Assembly: GCA_965116785.1 (NCBI GenBank)
Contig: OZ220731.1
Span: forward strand, 3,410,001-3,474,000
Source: Bin87 sp965116785
Lineage (GTDB): Bacteria; Chloroflexota; Dehalococcoidia; Lucifugimonadales; UBA3495
DNA length: 64,000 nucleotides
Direction: 5' to 3'
Part shown: positions 55,433 through 63,321 of the stretch, in pieces
Layout of the letters: each line of letters opens with the position of its first letter
How positions within the stretch are numbered: the stretch's first letter is position 1
Program-made: the position numbers and the translations under genes
Notes under the pieces: model-generated
What the model saw: the letters and a program-made list of their open reading frames with translations, nothing else
Databases searched by the model: none
What the model was told of the DNA's origin: nothing

Positions 55433-55760
55433 CCAAGCCCGACATCGGGGTAGCTCGCAGTGGTCATACTTAGCCATTGACGGAATGCCAGATTGGATCA
55501 TCGGCGTCTACGCGTTCTGGTGCAGGGACACCGGGAAGTGCGTGTACGTCGGACAGGCGTTGGAAGAGCCGATTCGGGACCGCCTTTTTGGCCACTGGCG
55601 AGGGTCGCACAGCGAGCTCCTCCGATGGTGGATCCAAGCTTTTGGAGACAACCTGATCATCTGCTACCGTGAGGTAGAATCCGCCCTGATTGGTAGATTT
55701 GAGGACCGATTGATCAAGCGGTGGAAACCCGAAGCTAACATTGTAGGAAAGCCCCGCTAA
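55425..55760 (+). CDS. Small GIY-YIG endonuclease
   Basis: 111 residues, a single GIY-YIG domain. GVYAFW (27-32) and YVGQA (41-45) are the two half-motifs; Arg51, Glu93 (GRFEDRLIKRW) and Asn105 occupy the positions of the catalytic Arg, metal-binding Glu and late Asn. No DNA-binding domain is attached, so specificity would come from a partner or from DNA structure. It overlaps the preceding gene by 8 bases. A second nuclease coupled to the DUF262 protein is unusual. Confidence 0.82.
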   Translation: MDSQARHRGSSQWSYLAIDGMPDWIIGVYAFWCRDTGKCVYVGQALEEPIRDRLFGHWRGSHSELLRWWIQAFGDNLIICYREVESALIGRFEDRLIKRWKPEANIVGKPR

Positions 55761-55779
55761 ACTGCCTGGAGGATCAACC

Positions 55780-57057
55780 ATGTCGACAACCGTAGCAGCC
55801 ATGAAGGCCCGTATGGGCGATACCGATTACTTCGTCCTGTCGATGAAGGCCGGAGAACTGGCGGATAAAATCAAGATCCCCAGGGAGATGGACGACTGGT
55901 CTGCCCAGACAATCGAAGAAAGGTACCAGCGAGACCTCGACTACAACCGTGTGAAGAGTCAGATCGCGCCGTATCTCGCCAACAATCCATCGCGGTTCTT
56001 TGGGGCGGTCATCGTCGCGGCCAAAAACTTTGACCCGGGTGACGCCTTCGAACCGATAGGTGAAATGGGGACACGAGGTCTGCCGAAAAAGTACAAAAAG
56101 GACGCGGAGCCGTTAGGGCTTCTGAGCTTCCAAGGCGGCGAAGTACTCGTACCACTAGATGGGCAACATCGGCTGAAGGCGGTCCAATTCGCGGTGTCCG
56201 GGAAAGACGAGCGGGGAAGAGACATCAGTGCCATTCCAACACCGTGCACCGAACTTGCCGACGAGGACATTACGGTCATCTTGATCGACTACGAACTGGG
56301 CAAAGCCCGGGACATCTTCACCCGCGTCAACCTGAACGCCAAAAAAACCACTACTGGTCAGAGCATCGTCACGAACGACGATGACCCCGTGGCAGTCTTG
56401 GCCCGCGAGGTGACGAACGACATCATAGGTGCCAGACTCGTCAAGTTCACGAGCAACACGTTGACCAAGAAAGACCAGCACTTCACAACGTTGTCAATCG
56501 TCTACAACGCCAACGAAGAAATCATCAAGACCAATTTCCCGAACGGGGCTTTGAAGAAAGACCAAATGCCTTCAAATACCCAGATGAACCTGTACAGAAA
56601 CAAGGTGTCTGGCGTCTGGAACGATTTGGTCAAAAAGATACAGATTTTCGCGGACGCCGTGGCGGACCCCGAGGCATCCGGAGACGCCAAGAGAGACGAA
56701 ATACGGAGCAGCTCCCTGCTCGGGAAGCCCGTTACCCAAGAGTGCTTGGTGAAAGCCTACACCCGTTTGGTTGGTCCCAAGAACAACTACAGCGGCACCG
56801 ACGCGTGCGCTCGTCTCAACAAACTGCCATGGGCCCAGACCAGCGAAAACCTCGCGACATGGGATCGTATCCTGTGGAGTGGCGGAACCAACGGGAAGAT
56901 CATCACCAAGAACCGTGGCCTCATCACTGACATGATGATTTACATGGCGGGGGGCAAATTCAACGCCGAAGAGAAGGCTCAACTGCTGAAAGGCTACCAG
57001 AGCCAATTCCCCGACGACGAGCGTGCCAGCAAAGATCTGCCGCCGGTGTTTGCCTAA
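55780..57057 (+). CDS. DndB-like DGQHR-domain protein
   Basis: 425 residues. The DGQHR motif is at 127-131 (VLVPLDGQHRLKAVQFAV), followed by ITVILIDYELGKARDIFTRVNLNAK, a typical DndB/DGQHR-family core of the ParB-like fold. In Dnd clusters DndB represses the operon; related proteins also bind or modify DNA. CTGGAGG before the ATG is a strong ribosome-binding site. Last gene of the operon, followed by a strong terminator. With an RHH regulator already first in the operon, a role other than repression is possible. Confidence 0.87.
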   Translation: MSTTVAAMKARMGDTDYFVLSMKAGELADKIKIPREMDDWSAQTIEERYQRDLDYNRVKSQIAPYLANNPSRFFGAVIVAAKNFDPGDAFEPIGEMGTRGLPKKYKKDAEPLGLLSFQGGEVLVPLDGQHRLKAVQFAVSGKDERGRDISAIPTPCTELADEDITVILIDYELGKARDIFTRVNLNAKKTTTGQSIVTNDDDPVAVLAREVTNDIIGARLVKFTSNTLTKKDQHFTTLSIVYNANEEIIKTNFPNGALKKDQMPSNTQMNLYRNKVSGVWNDLVKKIQIFADAVADPEASGDAKRDEIRSSSLLGKPVTQECLVKAYTRLVGPKNNYSGTDACARLNKLPWAQTSENLATWDRILWSGGTNGKIITKNRGLITDMMIYMAGGKFNAEEKAQLLKGYQSQFPDDERASKDLPPVFA

Positions 57058-57089
57058 TAGAGCTGCTGGTTGTTGACACGACTGGAACA

Positions 57090-57130
57090 GGCAAACGCCC
57101 CGACGAATCCCGTCGGGGCGTTTGCCGTTT
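57090..57130 (+). terminator. Strong intrinsic terminator ending the cargo operon
   Basis: 16-bp perfect stem: GGCAAACGCCCCGACG (57090-57105) and complement 57111-57126, 5-base loop, then GTTTT. It lies between the DndB-like stop and the right terminal repeat. Confidence 0.9.
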
Positions 57131-57139
57131 TCCGCAACG

Positions 57140-58402
57140 CTAACGTCGATTCTCGAGTAGCGAAATCGCCTCAAGGTACCGTGCCTTCCGTTCACGATAT
57201 TTCAGATCCAAGGCACGGTCCTCGGCTACAAAGCTCTCAAGCAAGCCGAAAATGTAGTGGGGGATATATCCTGCCAAGGCCAGAAAGTAAGTTTCGTCGT
57301 TGATCTTGATGAACGGCCGTTTCCATACTGGATTGTCGAGGATCACCCATTCCTTATTGAAATTCCCAAGATCACCGAATTCTAACGCTAACTTATCAAT
57401 GACGGTCTTAACCGCCTGCCCGTCAATGGGTTGCCCGTATGCTTCTACCATATCGTCCAAGGTGAAGGTGAAGCAATCCGCGAGCCTCATGTCCGAGTGG
57501 TACATCAGAATTGCCTTCATGCTACGCAGGCTCCTTCCCGCAAAATCGAATAGCCAGTCCGCGTCAAGATCACCGGCATCAGGGAAAGACTCAACGTACG
57601 AAGTCGCCACCGCCTGGTAGCTCTTTTCTCGGTAAAAATGAGCGACCCGCTCGCGATGGTCATTTAGACGGCCTATCGCTATTTCGGGCAACTGGAATAG
57701 AGCGTCCACTAATTGGACAGGGTCAACCCCGTGGACGCCGGCGAAATCGTCGCGTGTCGTTTCCGCCAAATCCCGCGCTATTTTTTGGATATGGTGTGGG
57801 TATCCAGGATTACGCACCGACATCGTCTGGGTTCTCATATTTGAGAGGACGAAATTCCATTCACTTTCACCCGCAGTTTCGTCAACGTTGGCCTTGAGGC
57901 TACGAAGGATCGCCGCCTGCCCAATGGTGCCCATCACGTCAAGAAGTCCTGCCGAGTCTGGACCCAACGGACTGTCCGAGAATGAGCGCTCCAGCATCAG
58001 CGAGAATGCCTGGAGAATTTCCAAGTGGTGCGGATGGAAATCGAGACCTCCGCTTACCTCAGGATCTACTCCCGCGGGATGGCTCACGAAGTAAGTGCAG
58101 CAGTAGGCCAACAAATGGAGCGCATCGTACTTCTCGAACCATTCCCCCAGACTGAAATAGCTTCGCTGGAATTCATCTTCGGCCGTCTGTGTGATCTCCT
58201 GAAGCAGCATAATCCGTTCTTCGTGCGGCACGGACTCGGGTAGCACAGATGGCACCCGGTACAACTTCATCGGGACGGGTTTCCACGGGGTTTGCCCCGC
58301 CCATGGAGCCGACCGTCTGGTGCCACCGCCTTTTGGTCTTGATTGCTCCTGACGCAGGCGACGCTCACGCCTCTTCTGTTTCCGCTGTTTCTTATTTGCC
58401 AT
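57140..58402 (-). pseudogene. 5' part of the split PD-(D/E)XK (NERD-like) nuclease-like gene
   Basis: Codons 1-410 (down to 57173) are host gene; the last residues before the stop at 57140 come from the transposon end. A Lys/Arg-rich N-terminus (NKKQRKQKRRERRLRQEQ) could bind nucleic acid. The middle is helical, without a recognised domain. The end, YRERKARYL, joins directly to EDEVERLF of the other half at 48809. Family proteins of this layout place helical sequence before a NERD-like nuclease. The truncated 420-residue product may still be translated from ATG 58402, but lacks the catalytic domain. Confidence 0.82.
57155..57172 (-). repeat. Transposon right terminal inverted repeat
   Basis: GAGTAGCGAAATCGCCTC, exact complement of the left end, followed by target duplication AAGGTACC (57173-57180). 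Confidence 0.9.
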
Positions 58403-58699
58403 CGGTTACAACCATTCCATGCCGCGCGGGACAAGTACTCAAGTACTGAGGATGGTTCTCGCTATGCGCAAGTCGTAGTGGAAATCGTCCGATCTTTGAT
58501 CTGGGTTCTCACCATGTGCCCGCCAATTTACCAGAGTTCGTTGCACTTGCCGGGAACCTGGGACTGGCCATGAGTGGCCCGCCTTCGACACGGTTCGGTG
58601 TATCAAGTCCCTGCGTGCTCGAACCGACAGCGGCGCGTAGCCGTAGCGAGCACCGAGGGTTGAGGTGCCCCTTCCTTGGTGACGCAGCACGGATTGGGC

Positions 58700-61600
58700 T
58701 TATCCCACGGCGATTGTGGAGCGCTCGCCAAGCTCGTTCACCATGGTCGTCGTGAACGCGCTGACCGCGCAGACGCGCCCCAGCAGGTCAATCACGTGCT
58801 CCTTGTAGTCCGCGAAGCGGTAGGTGTTGAACTGTTCGAGGATGGTCGGGTCGCGCGGCTTCCGCTCTTTGTACTGGTCCAGCACCCATTCCAACGCTGA
58901 GCGGTTTCCCAGCCAGTACTCCCAAGCCTCCACTGGCACGCCAGTCAGCGTCGTCTGCTCGTCCAGCACGATGGTGCCTTGGTCCTTGTCAGCGCGCAGG
59001 ATGGCCTTTGTGGGCACCACGCCGTCCTTGTCGTCGCGGTCCAGCGGCCAAGGCTCGGCCCGCTCGAATTCGATGTGCAGGTCAAGCAGCTCCCGACCCT
59101 GCTGCACCCACCAGGCGAAGTCGTCCTGGAAAAACACCCGCGGGAACTCCCGCCGCAGGTCAACCTCGTACCGCCGGCGGTAAGCCGGGTCATGTAGCAT
59201 CGCGTACACGTAAGCGAATACGTCCTCAGCTCCAATACCGTCCTCCCCGTAGTGCTCCCGGAACTGACGAAGCCCCCATCCAGTGATGTTACTGACTCGT
59301 TTCCCGGCCGGCGTGTAGCGGTAAAGGGGAAGGCACTGATTGTCGCCGACGAAGTGCAAGTCCATCAATTTGTCAGACGCCAACGCGAAGAAAGAGCGAT
59401 GGCGGGCAGCAAAGTTGATTGTGGGATTAGCATCGAGTTGGTCGTGAGGAAAAATCTGCGGCATTTGATACCGGCGATGGGTAATGATCGGTGCGTAGTA
59501 GCAGTGCTTCACGACAAATGGGCGGTACATGGCCCGCGTGATGTTCGTCGTCGCAAAATGCACCGCATCACCTTTCATGAGATGGCTTTCCAGTTCGGCC
59601 GTCCATTTGATGGACCTGTCGACCCAGTCGCCCAGAGCATTCAGGTCTGGCCTTTCGTCATTGAACCGCTGCATCTCGTCGCGGTACACCCTCGAGAAAA
59701 ACAGCACTTTGTCCGTCAGTACGTCGAAGTCAAAATCGTAGGTCCATTCATCGCGATTGGTTGCGATCCCAAGCGAATTGAGACCGAAAATCGCCTGCTC
59801 ATCAGCGGCTGACTTCGCCAATTTCGTTTCCCGGTTCGCCAACGGAACCAAAGCGTCAAAACCACTTTCCGACTGGTCCAGCCAGTTGGCCTTGGCATCA
59901 GGAGTAATCTCAACGAACTCCATAGTGTCAACAGCCTTGCCCGCAACGTAGGCGACCTTGTCGAAGGCTTTCGCGTAGTCGTGGACCGCGTTGTAATACA
60001 CCTTGAACCCGTCCAAACTTTTGCGCCGCACCAAGAAGTAAATCGCCACGCCGACGCGAATCTTGTCGTCAAAGACATTGCCACCTTGCTGACGGCGCCG
60101 TTCTCCGCTGGTCCGGGCGTTCCCCTTCAGGTCAATTGCCCAGAGTTCGTTGAACTCCTCCGCGACCACCTTGCGGAACCCATCGTCTTGGCGCGCGTCG
60201 AGGAACGCGCTGTTGCTGACGAACCCGATGATCCCATCGTCCTCCAGCCGGTCAGACGCCCAGCGAATGAACCGCTTGTACATATCGTACTGCTTGGTCT
60301 TTTGCGCAGTGCTTTCCCTAATGTAGGTCTCGCGGATGCGCCGGTCAATCTCACGGTAGGGACGGTTCCTGTTGTTGTCGTTCTCGTTCCGCTGGTTCGC
60401 ATTGTAGGGAGGGTTGCCGATAATCACGCTAATGGGCTTCTCGTTCTGTTCCTGAACACGGATCCAGTTCTCTTCGGAAACCGCACCCAGGTTCAACAGC
60501 GTCTGCCGCTGCACGGCAGCGCCGCTGGCTCCACGCCAGTCCATGTTGTCCAGCGTATCGACGAAACACAGGTTTGGGAACTCCTCGTAGCGGCCCGTCA
60601 GTTCCTTGAATGTGTACTCGATGTTCAAGTTCGCGATGTAGTAGGGAAGAATTTCCACCTCATTCGCGTGGATCTCGTTTCGGTACTTGTAATCCAGCCG
60701 GTCCGCCGGAAGATGGTTCATCAGGTTCGTGATGAACGTGCCCGTCCCCGTAGCGGGATCGAGGATGTTCACTTTCTTGTCGCCCAGCGTCTTGCCGAAG
60801 TGCTTTTGGAGCAGCCAGTCGGTGCCTCGGATGATGAAGTCCACCACCTCATTGGGCGTGTACACCACGCCGAGGCGGTCAGCGGCGCCTGGGTTGTAGG
60901 CCTGGTAGAAATCTTCATATATCGCTTTCAGGAACTGCTGCTTCTCGCCGTACTCCGCGATGTCGTCAGCGGCGCGACCAATGGCACCGTAGTAAGCCCG
61001 CAACCGGTCGACTGCCTCCCGCCGAACGTTGCCGGTGAAGAATGTGCCCTCCAAGGCGTCCAACTGGCGGGCGACGTTGTTCTCGCGGTGGAACTGGTCC
61101 TCGGCGAACACGCGCAGGAAGATGTCCTTGGTCAGGATGTGCTGGATCAGCATCTCCCTGACGTTGTAGTTCGTCACATCCGGGCTGATGGACTGGTGGC
61201 ACAGTTCGAGGAAAAACTCCGCAGCCCGCCGGTACTCCGCGTTGCCGGCCTCCGCCTCTACGATGGTTTCACGCAGGCTCTCCAGCACGACCGGCAGGTC
61301 AGCCCTGAATTGCTGGCGCGCTTCGCGGAACTCCTGGATTTCCGGTAACTCGTAGCCAAGGAAGTTCCGAATCAGTCCGTCAAGCGCGGCTAGGTCAGCC
61401 ATCTCTGTACGCATCACTTCCTGGTCGTTCTGAATCAGGACGGCGGTGACCGAGTTCTCGAACAGGATGTTGCCGCCCGAGTAGCCTTGCCCGAGCTTGT
61501 TCCGGATCTCGCGGTCCAAGTCGTCTCGGGCATCCTTGGCCTCCCACAGGCCGCGCGTCATGCGCAGGGAGTCCCGCACCGTCCCGTCGGGCTTATTGCT

Positions 61601-61792
61601 GCGGTCCGAACGAAGCTCGGGAACCAGCACCAACCGTTCAGGGTGCTCAGCACAATAGGCCGACAGGCAGTTCACGAACGCCAAGCGGATGTTTTCCTCG
61701 TTGGCGACTCCGCCGAACTCAACGAGTTCGCGGAGCTTTTCGTAGTAAATGTCGATGTGCGGGTAGGTAGGCATGGAAACCAGTCGGGTCAT
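58700..61792 (-). CDS. Single-chain restriction-modification enzyme (type IIG/ISP-like N6-adenine methylase)
   Basis: 1,030 residues from ATG 61792; ATG 61774 is also plausible. The N-terminal ~170 has a nuclease-like pattern (ELRSDRSNKPDGTVRD … GLWEAKDARDD: D and E-x-K). The methylase has the SAM motif ILDPATGTGTF (about 343) and catalytic NPPYNANQ (about 460). The C-terminal 350 residues are a type ISP-like target-recognition region. No helicase motors are visible, so it cuts and methylates like a type IIG/BREX PglX-type protein rather than translocating. The long upstream frame to 61957 is not protein-like. It stands alone; 58403-58699 contains nothing recognised. Confidence 0.85.
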   Translation of the reverse strand: MTRLVSMPTYPHIDIYYEKLRELVEFGGVANEENIRLAFVNCLSAYCAEHPERLVLVPELRSDRSNKPDGTVRDSLRMTRGLWEAKDARDDLDREIRNKLGQGYSGGNILFENSVTAVLIQNDQEVMRTEMADLAALDGLIRNFLGYELPEIQEFREARQQFRADLPVVLESLRETIVEAEAGNAEYRRAAEFFLELCHQSISPDVTNYNVREMLIQHILTKDIFLRVFAEDQFHRENNVARQLDALEGTFFTGNVRREAVDRLRAYYGAIGRAADDIAEYGEKQQFLKAIYEDFYQAYNPGAADRLGVVYTPNEVVDFIIRGTDWLLQKHFGKTLGDKKVNILDPATGTGTFITNLMNHLPADRLDYKYRNEIHANEVEILPYYIANLNIEYTFKELTGRYEEFPNLCFVDTLDNMDWRGASGAAVQRQTLLNLGAVSEENWIRVQEQNEKPISVIIGNPPYNANQRNENDNNRNRPYREIDRRIRETYIRESTAQKTKQYDMYKRFIRWASDRLEDDGIIGFVSNSAFLDARQDDGFRKVVAEEFNELWAIDLKGNARTSGERRRQQGGNVFDDKIRVGVAIYFLVRRKSLDGFKVYYNAVHDYAKAFDKVAYVAGKAVDTMEFVEITPDAKANWLDQSESGFDALVPLANRETKLAKSAADEQAIFGLNSLGIATNRDEWTYDFDFDVLTDKVLFFSRVYRDEMQRFNDERPDLNALGDWVDRSIKWTAELESHLMKGDAVHFATTNITRAMYRPFVVKHCYYAPIITHRRYQMPQIFPHDQLDANPTINFAARHRSFFALASDKLMDLHFVGDNQCLPLYRYTPAGKRVSNITGWGLRQFREHYGEDGIGAEDVFAYVYAMLHDPAYRRRYEVDLRREFPRVFFQDDFAWWVQQGRELLDLHIEFERAEPWPLDRDDKDGVVPTKAILRADKDQGTIVLDEQTTLTGVPVEAWEYWLGNRSALEWVLDQYKERKPRDPTILEQFNTYRFADYKEHVIDLLGRVCAVSAFTTTMVNELGERSTIAVG

Positions 61793-62268
61793 GAATCCCG
61801 CTCGAAGACCGCGACAGCACGTCTTGGATCCGCCCGAAGCGCATTCTAGCAACCAAGCCTGTAGCGTGCAAAACACCCATTCCACTTGAAGTCGGAGATT
61901 GATGACGCCCGCCGGTGGCGCGAGCCCGCCGCGCACTGCCACAATGAAGCCTGTCACCGACCAACGGCGAAGCCGGCCGCCACCGACGACGGGGCGGCCG
62001 GTTTCGTTTCTCTCGCCGGATGCGGAAACCTCGCCCGTACAGCCACCCGGGCGGCCGCCAGCTCATCGCGGGACCAAATACCATCACGCCGACTCCAGGC
62101 CTGCCTGCGGCCGATGCGACCCCTGTTGCACTGAAGCAAGACAGGAGCGCAGACTCCCGACTCCCCGTGAGGAGAAACCACCCCACGATCCAGGGAGACG
62201 GCCGCCGCGCCGACAACGTGGCAACCGGAACACGGCCGATGAACACTACAACCGAGGAAAACCGCAAA
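61793..62268. other. Intergenic stretch with dispersed repeat B fragment
   Basis: 61979-62008 (CGACGGGGCGGCCGGTTTCG) is a partial copy of repeat B. No gene supported. GAGGAAA at 62254 is the ribosome-binding site of the next gene. Confidence 0.5.
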
Positions 62269-62595
62269 ATGCCCGACATGAACGTCTTCACCTTACTGGC
62301 ACTGCTGGCCGTCGGCGGCGCAACCACTTGGTTGGCCTACCAGAACTGGACAATCGCCAAGGACGCCAAGCTCACGGACACCAATGAAGCCCGAGTGGCC
62401 GTCATCATGACGGCAGCTCTCACCGGCACCATGGCCGGAGCCGCGGTCTGGGCGTTCACGGCCAGTCAAAACCCACAGCTGGCAACGGTGACTCACGCAC
62501 TCGCCAACTTGGGCATGGGCACCGTCGCCGCCGTCATGGCAACGTCCCTGACCATCATCGCGAGGCGATACACCGCCGGAAAGAACGCCCAGTGA
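62269..62595 (+). CDS. Small two- to three-helix membrane protein
   Basis: 108 residues. Helices: VFTLLALLAVGGATTWLAYQ, VAVIMTAALTGTMAGAAVWA, and a third near LGMGTVAAVMATSLTIIA. Between them a short acidic loop (DAKLTDTNEA). No family recognised. GAGGAAA is 8 bases before ATG 62269; an ATG at 62239 is in frame but lacks a good site. It could be a holin-like or accessory membrane protein, but that is only a possibility. Confidence 0.55.
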   Translation: MPDMNVFTLLALLAVGGATTWLAYQNWTIAKDAKLTDTNEARVAVIMTAALTGTMAGAAVWAFTASQNPQLATVTHALANLGMGTVAAVMATSLTIIARRYTAGKNAQ

Positions 62596-63089
62596 CCGTC
62601 CAGCCAACCCGCGAACTACGCGCCATGCGCGAAGACCGGACGACCACGACCCACGGAACGACGGTCCCCGAAATCACCGAACACCAGACGCCGAGAAGCC
62701 AAGGACGCCAAGCGTCGCGCATCGACTCCCGCAACCGGCGCGAAAGAGCGTTACGCAGCGGAACACCGCCGTAGGACGACCTGGCACCGGGACCGCCGTG
62801 CATCAGCACGGGATTTCCGATGTGAACGGCCATGATGCAATCGCCTCCTAGGGCGATAATTGCAACCACACGGCGTCCCCGTCCACCCCGCGAGAAGGCG
62901 TCAAGAACAAAGCTTCAACCGCGGTTTCAAACGTGCCGCGCACGTAGAGCCCCCGTTGGGGAGGTCGCCTGCCGGTAGGTAGGCAGGTAGACAGGCACCG
63001 CCAACGAAGCCACGGTGCCCAACTTCGTTACCTGACCCACCATTTCGACCATGGCGGCACCCGGTGGCGCCGTTTTCGCATCATTGGAA

Positions 63090-63146
63090 CAATTCCGCAT
63101 CAAGGCCGCCAAAACGCGCCACGGGGCCGTTTCCGGCCGAAACTGG
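63090..63146 (+). repeat. Dispersed repeat A, copy 2
   Basis: 53 of 57 bases identical to 34445-34501; same orientation. Confidence 0.75.
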
Positions 63147-63245
63147 GACCATACTGGCACCGTTTGACCAAGCAGCAGCGGCCCGCGCAGGGCACCTCTG
63201 TCCACGATGTGTACCTCCGCCTCTTACCTGCGGCGGCGCCAGCCG

Positions 63246-63318
63246 TCGCCGATAACGGGGCGGCCGATTTCGTTGACAGCCTCGCTGTCGCCTACACGAC
63301 GCCGCAGGGTACCGTTTT
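63246..63318 (+). repeat. Dispersed repeat B, copy 2
   Basis: Matches 44504-44580 with scattered changes and ends directly at the IS701-like left end. Confidence 0.65.
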
Positions 63319-63321
63319 CCG

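Larger units (their letters stand above)
48818..57172. mobile_element. 8,355-bp transposon carrying a sulfur-modification-like operon
   Basis: Ends are the 18-bp perfect inverted repeat GAGGCGATTTCGCTACTC (48818-48835; complement at 57155-57172), flanked by direct 8-bp AAGGTACC (48810-48817, 57173-57180). The insertion point lies in one minus-strand gene whose two halves match in frame across it: ARYL | EDEVERLF. Contents: DDE transposase, then six co-directional genes from a promoter at 50838 to a terminator at 57090. 48836-49230 is non-coding and contains several TTTCCGGG runs near 48907-48930. Confidence 0.9.
62596..63321. other. Intergenic stretch with two dispersed repeats
   Basis: Holds repeat A copy 2 and repeat B copy 2 and a short GGTAGGTAGGCAGGTAG low-complexity run near 62974. 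No gene supported. Confidence 0.55.
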
